Assembly (NCBI GenBank): GCA_963693305.1
Contig: OY855911.1
Location: 28,916,439-28,980,438, forward strand
Length of the DNA: 64,000 bases
Reading direction: 5' to 3'
DNA from: Meandrina meandrites
Taxonomy: Eukaryota > Cnidaria > Anthozoa > Scleractinia > Meandrinidae
Shown here: piece after piece, positions 47,001-59,000 of the stretch
How positions within the stretch are numbered: position 1 is the stretch's first letter
How the letters are laid out: every line of letters begins with the position of its first letter
Program-made: the position numbers and the translations under genes
Notes under the pieces: generated by a model
Seen by the model: only the letters and a program-made list of their open reading frames with translations
Told to the model about the DNA's origin: nothing
The model's database searches: none

Positions 47001-50000
47001 CAAAACTGTAAAAATGGGGGCGCCTATTGGAATAGGGGCCCTTATTGACAAAAACACATTCGAAGGTGTGCGCTTATTCAGAAGGGGGCGCTTATTGGAA
47101 GGAGGGTGCTAAATGGAATCGTTATGGTAAATTAAATGTACAGAAAGCTGAGTGTTATCAGCCAAAGCTAAACGTCATTTATTTGTTTTTTTTGTTTTTG
47201 TTTTTGTTTTGTTTTTGTTTGTTTTTTTTGTTTGTTTTTTTTTTTTGGGGGGGGGTCATTTCTCTTTTTATTTCATCCATATTTGTAGCCTGATATCAAA
47301 GAATAACTTCCCAGCCTGGGCAGTTACTCCATTCTTGTTGTAGTGATTGTGCTGCTTGGTGTTTGCTTCATGTCACCCCAACTGACCACCCCTTGAGTTC
47401 CAGCTCATCCATGATTATTCTGGATGTTGTAAAAAACCTCATCTAAAAACTGTTTCTGAAAACTGTTTTCTTCGTAGATGCTAATCAATCTTTATAGTGA
47501 CCTCAACTACGTCCTCGAAGGTTTCGTTGCTAACTACACAATAGAGAACTGTACTCAAGGATGCTCAGGTCATGGGATTTGTAAGGAGGGCTTCTGCCAT
47601 TGTGATAAAGGGTGGCGTGGTAAGGCATGTGACCTGGAGGCATGCCAAACACTCTGTTTACAAGGACAAGGACAGGGTCGCTGTGATGATGTAAGTTGCT
47701 ATTTATAAAAAATGCAATATCATGGCAGTTTCAAATAGTCCTTCATTAAAATAATTTGAGCTCTAAACTTCAAACTGGCAGAGCAACAGTATTTTATTGG
47801 CATTGCCACGTTATAAACGAGGCAATTTCTGAAGCATTATATAATTATGACATTTCCATCCAAACAAAAATTACCTTGAAAAAAAAGTCAAGCTGACGTT
47901 TTCCAATTTAGTCCACCTACACCCATTCTTGGCTTTCCATGTTTCTAGTGAGATCCTCAGATTCAGCTTCAAGCTGTTATAGTGGTACTAGCGTTCCTTT
48001 TATTCAATCTAAATCCCAAATTTGCGATCGAAAATGAGATTTCTCGTTCCATTTATGGACAAACCAATCTTAGATTGCAATTCAAACAATCCACCTCTGG
48101 AGGTGGATCGTTCAGATTGGTACTGAAACTGGTTTCAGATTTTCGTTCCATTTGAGCGAATCAAACTTGGTACGGATCAGTTCGGCCATCTTTGTTTTGA
48201 AAAAAGTGACATTCAGGTGCCTTGTTGTCCTGGCTCAATCTATTTTTAGATTTTTGTTCCAGCCAATGCAAAGATTCAAACAATCCGGATTAACTAGATC
48301 CGAAAATGGATTGGTTAAAAGGAAAGCTACCAGTGATATTTCAGTTTTAAAATGTAATGACCAGTTGGCCAGTGCTGAAAATTGCATAGTATACCAAGGT
48401 GATATTCAGCAGATAACTAAGGCCCTATGTGCTGCAAGGCACGAGGAGGATAGGTAAGGGTGATAGTAAGCAGATGATTTTGCAGAATAATTTTATCGAG
48501 AAATTTTTGTATCACACCGAATTCCTTGTTTGTTATATAACAGGATATAAATGTATATTATTTTATTTTTATTCTATTTTATTTCCAGTCGCAGGACCAT
48601 TGTGTGTGTAACCATGGCTTTATTGGAGAGTCCTGTTCTCTTCCTACACTAACTCAAACAGCTTCCAGTTCCAATAAATGGTTCAGCGTTTCATCCACAT
48701 CATCTGTTTTTAGCCCCAGGATGGCACATTCTGTTGTTTATATTGAGAAAAGTGATACATTACTTGCCTTTGGAGGTTTGTATGTTTAGTAAAATGTGTT
48801 GTTCCAGAACATATATCCAAAGCTCCTCCCCAGAAGGCTTTTTAGATCCACCTAGGGCAGCAAAAAATGCATTTGTTAGTTGGGTTTTGAACTTCAGAGT
48901 TTTTTGATGCAATAATCATATTGAATGTAGTCCAAGCTGCAGAAATATTGCTGTAATTTATTTGTTTTGATTTATTTGCAATGTTGTTCCAGAAAATGTC
49001 CATGTACTCCCCCCGTAGAAGGGATTGGAAATACCTGGAGGTGGTGGTGTATGAAGCTTATTTCCAGAGGGGTGGGGGTCTTAGGAAAAATCCCTTCCAT
49101 GGGGGAGGGGGTATTGATATTTTGTGGAATACGCTACACAACAGAAGTAATTTTTTCTTTGCTGTCTGTGTGGGCATTGCAAAAGATTAAGATTTCAATG
49201 TACTTTCTGGGACATGAATTCAAAAGCAAGGTTTAATTGAGCCAAAGCTCAATGCACTCTTTTAAGAGAGGTCTTTAGATTATATTGTATTAATAACTCT
49301 CATAGTAACCATCCTACTGGAGTGTGAATAGGTTATTTTTAGGTTATTTTTACAAATTTTATGAGAACACTAATTACCTTTTTTAAGCTTTTTAATTTTT
49401 TAAACATTTTAGCAGTATCTTTTTAAAGTAGCTAGTTTTTATAAATATATATAATAAATTTATACATACTCTTTTTCATTTTATATTATACAGGGCCCCC
49501 GTTGATACCAGTCCCGCGACTGAAGGGGTCACCCTGTTTAAATATCAATTATTATTATAAAGGGGAAATTAGAACTTTAGAATGAGCATATGACAAAATC
49601 TCCCATGTTTTGTTCTTTTTTTCAGGTTATTCTTTAAATGAAGTGCTTGACGACTTGCTACAGTTTAATTTTACCACAAGTTTGTGGAGGGAAGTTCAGG
49701 CTGGATTCCCTAAACCTGTGAGTGACTCAAACATTTCATTCCAAAGATTAAAGTTCCAATTCTCTTTACTTGCTACTACACACTTCTTTAAATAAAATAT
49801 TAGTCCTGAAATTTTGCATCTGGACAATGATGATTGTGTATACCCTCATCACCTGCTACACCAAAAGGAGAATAATAATATTGATCACTTTGGGAATTTG
49901 AGGCCTCATCAAACTGTAGCTAACTTTTTGTTTCAGGTTGGGCGCTTCTCTCACTCTGCAAATCTGTATCATGATAACATGGTGTTGTTTGGAGGTGAAT

Positions 50001-53000
50001 TACAGAATGGCAGCCTCACCAATGATCTTTGGCTTTATAACATAACTCTTAACAAATGGACAGAGCTTGCCGTGAATGATGTGGCCAAACCGCCTCCTCT
50101 CGCTGAACACACTGCTACTTTGGTAGATGACAAACTTTATATTTTTGGTGGTGAGTGTTGAGTTATGAGAAGCCTTTTTAGTGAAGTTTAGATGACAATT
50201 TTTTGGTGGAAATTAATACAGACTAAATCAAAGAAAGAGAGGCAGTGAAAGTTAAAAAATTCCCGCTCTCATTTGATTTGCCAATATTTTTTTGTGCTTT
50301 TGGTGACTTGCATATTCTCTCTTCAAATCCGAAGCTGGCAAGTTTTTTTAATAGATAACTATATATAGCTAGAGTGAGTTTTTGACCACGTAAAATATAG
50401 ATGATGTCAACTCTCACATACAGTCACTTAGAATACATGTAACCATAGCTCATTTGGCCATGTGCTCATGAGCTGAAGGGAGTTAATTTCTAACTCTGAA
50501 CTATTGGTGACTGTAGTTCTCATTCGATCTGGCCTTGAGGACTTGTAAGGTCTTCCAGTTCACATTGGCGTAGTTAATTGACTGTGAAATGTTCATCAAC
50601 ACTTAAAGAAGAAAAAAAGAAAAATTAAAACAAAACAAAACTTATTCAGACTGAAACTGTTAGTAATAAATGATTTAAGGGGGGTCCTTCTTAACTACTA
50701 AGTTGTTGCTAAGGAAGGTATCTAACCGCCATATTTTGGAAACTTGACCTGCTACGGATAAGCTTTTTTCGCAACCTTGTTCAATTGAAGAGTCCTTCAA
50801 GAGTTTCAAATCACGGCCATATTTGACAAGTGGCGTGGCCAGAATAGAAAAAACCCTAAAACTGAAAGGTCATATAAAACTGAAAGTTAAAATCAGTGCC
50901 AATAGATAAAGAGTGTCCACATGCTTAATGCTTCGTATGGGTTTTTCAAAATTTGTATTATTGTAAAAGTTATGACATAATAAACACCCGTATTTTCAGA
51001 CTTTCTTCAGTAGCGTTTTTTTTCTTTCTTGTAAACGGTAATCCCATACGTAGGATTATAAAGAAGGCTATGTTATCTCCGATTCTTTAAAAAATTCAGA
51101 ACTCTTCCCTTTTTCCTCCAAGTTTTAGGGATTTTAAATTCTAACGCGCGGCTTAGGACTGGCACTAGTTATGCAGGCGCAATGTCAATATTTCAAGCAG
51201 GTATTTCCTGCCCCACAAAATTTACCATTTAGCGTTACAAAACGGTCCAAAATGGCTTGCCACTAAAACTGGTCTTCAGGAATTCCCTAGCAACTGCTCT
51301 AGATCTGTAGTTAAGAAGGACCCCCCTTAAGTTATGAAAATCAAATGTGCATGTACACTGTAGTTGGTGGTAGTGTAATGTAGTTCCTCTTCTGTAGGAC
51401 TATCAACAATACAAAATTATTCTTGTTATTGTACATGTCAGTGGCAGATCCAGGGGAGAGGCACGGGGACATAGTCAAGTCTTCAAAAGCCCTCCCCCCC
51501 TCTTAGCTGAAGGTCTGGATCTGACACTGCATGTGTTGAACATTGTAGTTCAATTTTACTCTTGGTACAATTCCCAGGGGGGTACTCGAAGTATACATGA
51601 CGGGGGGTCCGATGTATTTTTTTGGTTTGAAAATTTACACGCTCGGTATTTTTTTTGGGTCAAGTGATCTGTCACGTATTTTTTTAGGTCTTAAAATAAT
51701 ACGCATATTTTTTTGGGTCTTATCTCCGAGTGAACTTTTTGTTTCGGGTTTTCGTTGTCATTAGTGGATCAAAAAAATATTCATTCGAACTTTCTTTCAG
51801 TGACGTGTGTTCCGGAAAAACCGTTAATATTAAGTCTTGTATTTTGGGGGGGTTCGAAATTTTGATTCCAGGTATTTTTTGGGTCTAAGATTTCTGGCTT
51901 GTGTATTTTTTTGGGTTTGCAATATGAAGCTCCGTCGGACCCCCCCATCAAGTATACTTCGAGTACCCTCCCTGGGGCACAATTTAGTATTTCCCTTTTG
52001 TCCTGGTGTATGGTGATCATAAATTATATAATTAAAACAAAAGAAAATACCAGATTGCACCAAGGCTAAAATTGAACCACGACACCTGTACGTCTTGCTA
52101 AGGTAATTTTAACTTATTTAGTTATTATTAAGTCCACATATCACTTGTAACAATTTTCCTTTCACCATCATTTTCTTTAATTCTGTCATCACCTGTTTGC
52201 TTGTTCTGGATAATTGGTAGTAACAAGATGCTGATCACTCAGATAAGGTTTAAATGTTAAAGCATCAGATAGATTGTACTAATTATATTTTAACCACAGG
52301 TCGTACCACGAGTGACCCATTTTCTTCAGCTATGTACTCCTATTCTTTATCAAGTCAGACTGGTTGGACAAAGATTTTATATAACAGAGGAAATGAATTA
52401 CATTTGCGCATGTTGGGACACACAACAGTTTATTATGCAGATCTGCATTCTCTTGTGGTCTTTGGAGGATTTGTTCCCAACAGACCAAGGTAATGTTTAG
52501 CAATGCCTTTGAGTCTCAGTGCAATTAATTTTTACGAACTGCATTTAACCCATATTGAGTGGTCACCCTTGCAGAATGGTAAGGTTAGTAATTCTGTAAT
52601 GAATTGTCGGCTAAAACTCATGCAGCTCCCTTTAAAGGGGAGATATTTCCAGCTTCTTATATTTCTCTGTTGCTCTGATGGGTGCCACACAAGGGCAACC
52701 ACTGCCATCTTGTTTGAAGCCTTAAAGGAAACAGTCTCCACTCTTCGATTTAATAATAACAATAAATGGAAAAGTTTATGGCTTTTAAATCTGCAGCGCA
52801 CCGCCATTTTGGATTTTATGATGTGTTATGGCTCCCGCTATTGTTTGAAAGCTTCCAAACAATAGCTGGAGCCATAACACATCATAAAATCCAAACGTTT
52901 CCATTTATTGTTATTATTAAATGTTATTTCTACCTTGACCTGTAAAATTTGGAATTTTGGCATCATTTCAAACAATTCGATGCAATGGACTTCCATCCCA

Positions 53001-56000
53001 TCCAGGGAGGAGTAGAAATACTCCTTGTCACTTCATTCTACGGAAACTGGGATAAGCTCCTTTTGCCTGATGGGTCACTAGGCTCGTATGCAGACTTTAA
53101 CCTACCTACCTTCTATTAATTAAATAGTTTTTTTTTTTTAATTTATACTGTCTAACAATGATTTTGTTTTGTTCCTGTAGGCTCAGTGATCGCTCTAACA
53201 GACTTCTTGCATTTCATCTTGATCGTCATGTGTGGTCTGAACTATCTGTCACAGGGGACATTCCCAGTGGTCGTTCATTTCATTCAGCAGTTTTGGTTGG
53301 GGACTACATGGTTGTTTATGGTTAGTTCAGTTTGTGCAGATTATTTAATTAAAAGGAGCGTGTATTCCTTCAGAATGATTCAGGGTGTCAAATTGCGCCG
53401 AATACAGGCGCCAATGCGACTAAATTTTTCACTTTGGCGACCAAATCCTGAAAGTTAGTCGCCAAATTGGTGACTATATTTCTGTGTGTTGACGATGAAT
53501 AATGCCGACATTTTCTCAGACATTGTGCCCTGCCATGAAGTTATATTGGAAGATTTTTGCTTCTAAAACATCCAAAATAAGATAAGAAGTCAATCCATCC
53601 TCTTCCTTTGCTGTAAAAGATTCTGTCACATCGGAAAACTCGCAAAAAGCTGACCGTGTTTGAATCGCCCTATAATGCTTTGCAAGCCTTTGAGCACGTC
53701 ATGTATGCCTATAGATTGTGTCTCTTGTTGATTCCTTCGATAATGGCCACAAAATCTTATATATTGTGTGTGTTTTAAACCTAGTGATAAGATTGTTTTG
53801 TTTTTCCTTTTGAATATTTATGTATTCAGTCCTTTTTTGGATTAAATTCCTAGAAATGATTTTATACACTTTTGAACAAGGTCCTATTTGATTTTGCAAT
53901 CTCGTGACTAGAAATTTGCATTTAGCAACTATTTTGTCTGTAAGTTAAATAAAACCGTTGAATAAAAGCTGAAAAATAGAGCATGTATGGTTCTGTCAAA
54001 AATGACCGAATTCTTGCCCCAGAATGCAGGAAATACACTCTTAGAGGCTCAGATTTTAAAAGTTTCCCGGGGGAGCTTGCCCCAGGATCCCACTAGAAGG
54101 TCGTGCCTGCAGCACGAGTAATCCCTTCACCACCTACTTCTACATTTCTGCCACCTATTTTGATTCTTATTGAAAACCGTGATCTAGTACCATGACAGGG
54201 TAAAAATGTCTTTTTGTCACTGTAATAGCCTGCGAGCAGGCTCCCAAAGAAAACGGCAAGCGAAGCGAGCCGAGAAGGGCCTAGGGCAGAATTAAAATCG
54301 AGGGAGCCTGCAGACAAAGGTTTTATGCCGCCGTTCCAAACCACCCGCCGTGCACCAGATTCTGGTGCAATCTCTGATTGGTCAGATTACTGATTGTTGA
54401 CGGGTCTTATTGACATCTTGATTTTGCCGATGCCATGAGACGCGATATGATCAAAATTTGCATTTCGGCTCAGCGAAGTGTAAACATGATCTGATGATGG
54501 TGTCTTCTGGCGGTGAGTGAGGTACAGATGATCTGTTTCAAAGAGTATTAAGCGATTCATTAAGGGAATTTGTCCACATGAGACGGCTGAAAGAAGAGCA
54601 GAAACGTTGCTTGCGATCTCAGGCGTAGTAGAAAGGAGGTGACAGGCCTACACGGACCGCTACGTTCGTGAAATTTGTTTATTTGCCGTTCTACATTAGA
54701 TTTAGTCGTCCAACTTATTTCGCTTCTCACTTGTTTATAAAGGGTACTATATGCTGCCAGCTGTATTATTAGGAGGCGTTTAACGCGGTTTTAAGTTGTG
54801 TAGAGCCGCGAGACTGCCCAGCAAAATGTGTAGAGGTCATAGGTCTGCACGGTTTTCCGTCAATAGAGTTTGACACCTCTGTATTACATTTGTCTAATGT
54901 AACCTATTGCTATTTCGGTTTGTTTTGGCTGATTCATGTTTGCAAGATATGTTTTTAGCTCTCAAAATGTTCGTTCTGGAAGGACAAGATCTTAAATTTT
55001 CCGCAAAGATGTAACACCTGGCCCGGCTGTTTATTTTTGTTGCAAGATATGTTGCTGCCTTCGCGGATGACTTATTTATTTTTGTTCAGTTGTTGTTGTG
55101 GAATATTAATCGATGCCTGGATTTCTCCTCCAAAGTAAGGGGTTTTCACTATTTTCCTCAAGTCGTTTGCTTCATGGGTAAATGTAAGTGTCCTGCAATA
55201 AATTTTTGTCTTTGAGTGAGGCGCTTTATCCGCAGCGACGCTATCACATATTTCGCTTAGCCGAAGGTGTTACTCCTTTCGAGTTAACGACAGATTAATG
55301 ACAGGTTAATTAAACGGGGGCGGAATGGCGGCTACAATCCTTTGTCAACAGGCTCTCCCCCTCTCCCTCTCTCCTCGCCTTTTTCCCTTCTCCTACCCCC
55401 TCCTTTTTCTTGCCGCGTTCTTTTCACCCCATCCTCGACAGGAGAGCCTGTTCACAGGCTATCACTGTAAACATAATGGCCTTCAACTTTTTTGAAATTG
55501 GCTACCACTTTAAAAAATGGCGACCAACTTTTAGGAATTGGCTACCACTTTAAAATATTTAGGAGCCAAGTGGCTACCAGAAAAAAAGTTAATTTTCCGC
55601 CCTGTGATTGGGATCCGGATCAATAATCCAAGATAACATTCTTTGTCATTGCATTTTCCATGTACATGTGTGCAATTATTTTCATACAGTCCAGGAGGTC
55701 CTGGAAAAATAATGAAAACTATTAGAAATTGCATTATCAAAAATTAATGCATGAGTTTCCTACTTTTTCCAATTCAGGCGGAAATGTCCATCAACATCAT
55801 GGAGAAGAAATATGCCACGAAAACAAGCTCTTATTCTACCACTTGAAATGCCACAAGTGGATTTCGCCGTCAACATTTGATCCCCTTTCTCCTTCATCTG
55901 GTAATCCAAGACAAGGAAGGTTCTCTCACCGGGCTGTCATGCGGAATGGGACAGTTATGCTGGTTGTGGGAGGATTCAGCGGGTTGAATTTGGGAGATGT

Positions 56001-59000
56001 CTTAGGTTTTAAACTACCTATTGCCATAGCAGGAAAGAGTTTTGCAGGAGGGCACTGCGAAGGGTACAGCACAGAAATAAGTTGTAAACATGACCCAGAG
56101 TGTGGGTGGTGTGTAAAGTCATCCAAGTGTCTCCGCCTGGAGCTGTCAGGCAGCTGTGGTGCAAGCCTCTCGACAGCTTCCTGCCCTGGACCATGTGCTG
56201 CGTATCCACAGTGTAGCGCTTGTTTATCATTCGGCAATACAAAATGCGGCTGGTGTGTGCAGGACAGTCAGTGTTACCCCATCGGGTCTCCGACAGGTGC
56301 CTGTCAAATTGCTAGTAACAGCAACAAGGTCAGAGGCTGGTGGGGTGACACAGGAGAATTTCTTACGTCACCGAACCAGTGTCAAACCATGGACTTTCCA
56401 CCAGGGATCACAGTGGTTGAGTATCTTGACACTCCAAACAGTTCTTTCCCAGATGGTGTCAGGATTGTTTCAAAGTCAGAAGTAACAATTCTCCACTCGG
56501 GAGTATCAGTGAAAGATAGAGTCCGTGTTACTCAGCTGGTCGGGTTTATATATCCCTTTAAGTACGAGTCTGTGCCCTGGAAGGCTTATGAATTGTCTGT
56601 TATGATGAACAATGCAAGACACAGTGAAGCTAAATTGTGGCTTAGTACTGATGATACAAAAGCAAACAGTGTAAGTATAACTGAATTATTATTACTCAAT
56701 GCGATGTTTTTACCTGAGGGACCATTGCAAGTTTTTATAGAAACAAGCAAGAGTAATATCAATGATAAAATGGTAAAACTTTCCAGAAGTCTCTACACAT
56801 ACCTAGTGTGTGTGTGTGTGTGGTGGGGGGGGGGGGGGGGGGGGTACAGTAGGCATGAGAAGAGGAAGAGAGGTCAGGAAGTGGGATTCCTATGGCTAAG
56901 GTGGCAGGAACTGGGAGAAATCAAGAAAAATTTTGCAACATTTTGAAATATTTTGGAATAGAAATGGGACAAAGCTCTAGACAACTACAGAAAGGTAATG
57001 GAAGCAGAGTAAAAGGTGTAGGAAGTGGGAAGTTTAGACGCCCTGTGCCCCCTCCACTACCTAGTCTAGATCAGAGAAGACCTGACAAAAAATCTGTCTT
57101 GTTGTCCAGGACAAGGAGAATGGAGTTTTGAGGAGTGATATGTTTGTTGGTTTAATGTAAAGTAAATCAAGGCTATTTTGGTGGGATAGAATGCAGTGGA
57201 TATACCTGCAAACTGTAATTTATCTTGCAAGCAATAAAATAAGGTAGGTTAAGTCCGCTTGCGAGCCAAGGGGCCCATCAGGCCGGAGCTTATCCCGGTT
57301 TCCGTAGCATGAAGCGACTAGGATGGATTGGATGGGATGCTAGTCCATCGCAGGGTTACCCCCAGCAGTAAATTCACCGGTACCCATTTATACACCTGCG
57401 TGGAGAGAAGCACTCTGAGAGTAAAGTATCTTGCCCAAGAACACAACGCAGTGCCCCGGCAAGCAATAAAGCAGGGTCAAAAAAATAAGTATTGTTTGTT
57501 TGGCTCTGGCTAGCCCTTAATCTCCTAGAAGTTGAGTCTTTTAATACAATAACATTTTCTTCTACAAAGCAAGGTAAAACTTGTTGTCACTGACAAAATT
57601 ATTTTTCTGTTTCTACCAGGAATTGGTGGCGCAATGTGAACGACCTGTTGATGGGTCATGCTCAGCTAAAGCCGTACGCAGCAATAAGCAGCCTCTCTTT
57701 CCATCTCCATCAGAAGGCAAAAGATATTATATTAGGGCAGAATTCGACAAAGATTGGGCAGAAGTCGACAAAGAAGTAGCAAATTTGAACCCTGACAGTG
57801 TGTTTAGTCTCAAATGGAATCGAACAAGTTCTTCGTACACAAGAGAGGTAAGCTTAGGGTACACAGGGGTTTCATTAAAATTTGAAGTAGGAACAGTTGG
57901 TTTGAGTAGAGTAACTGACTATAGAAAGAATCTTTCTTAAAATTACTTCAATTTAGGGTAAATAAAAGTAGAGTGAAGTAGCTGTTGCTTTTTCTTCGGC
58001 CATCGGTGCTTATGGAAAGCACTGTACACATCAGAAGGAAAACATGAATTTGTACAAGGTGTACGTGTTGTAGGTTAAATATAAATTGGTTTCAGGTTAA
58101 ATCTGTTTCAAACATAGATTAATCTGTTTCAACTTGAGAATACTTTTACAGTGACATAAAATAGTTTTTGAATTCTTAAGAAGTAAGCCTAATAAACTGT
58201 ACAAATAACATGCCAAATGAGTACATTAATCAAAAGCCCTTTGGGCTTTAGTTAGTGTCTTGTCACTTTACAATGGCTATAATCTTGTAACAAATGCTAG
58301 AATGAAGTCATTGAAAGAATGTTAAAGCATCTGTACTTTAATTCAATTAAATCTATGAAATCAGTAGCCCAACCTGTTCTGGATCAAACTCCGGTCTTGA
58401 ATAGCACTATGCCACAAAAATCTGTTATGAAATCTCACGCTTAAAGGAGCTCTGTCATGGGGATTTTGCAGATTTTTGGTCTAAACTGTCCTGAAGTTAG
58501 TGGCAGGAAACTTAACCCGTGAAAATCATTACTTTTGAACATCTAAAGGAAGATGTAACCTAAAAAAGCGAATAGAAATCTAACTACAGCTATAAATATC
58601 GATTTTTTTGTAGACTTGCAGAAACAACTTGAAAAGTTTAGCTAAACTTTTCAAGTTGCAATCCATTTCCATCGTAGCCATCTGCAGCTAAAGATGCTTG
58701 TTAACAGTTTCAGTGCTCTAATATAGCAATTCTTAATAAAAATGGACCATTATTTTTGGCTTCCTTCAACACAAATATAAATTTGGGCTGTTCAAAAATC
58801 TGTTAAAATCGGTGACAAAGCCCCTTTAAGAATTGGCAGCCTTGTTCTTTCCATTTTTTGCAACCATTTTGCACTGCCACCTATTTTTATGACTGACAAG
58901 ATCACATGACCATGTTCTACAAAGGGCCTATAAAATATTAATCTGAGTTTATTAGATATTTTAGTGTGTAGCATCACTGTGCATTTTTACTCATCACTTG

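Larger units (their letters stand above)
41076..47690 (+). other. MEGF8 signal peptide, CUB domain and first EGF-like unit
   Basis: CUB is split over three exons: KCGGRTILTDLQGTIHDGPS and CEWLIK in the first, VSITLNFIEFITECSYDYMF and SPLIASLSGNN in the second, and INLYSDLNYVLEGFVANY in the third, which continues into NCTQGCSGHGICKEGFCHCD. The DGDS calcium-site stretch of CUB is present. Confidence 0.9.
48589..56030 (+). other. MEGF8 EGF-like unit 2 and Kelch propeller
   Basis: Exon 48589-48775 starts with HCVCNHGFIGESC and then enters Kelch sequence (RMAHSVVYI, LLAFGG). The following exons each give one blade with the HS..V / GG pattern: FNFTTSLWREV, GRFSHSANLY, GHTTVYYADLHSLVVFGGF, GRSFHSAVLVGDYMVVYGG and GRFSHRAVMRNGTVMLVVGG, closing with LGDVLGFKLP. 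Confidence 0.88.
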
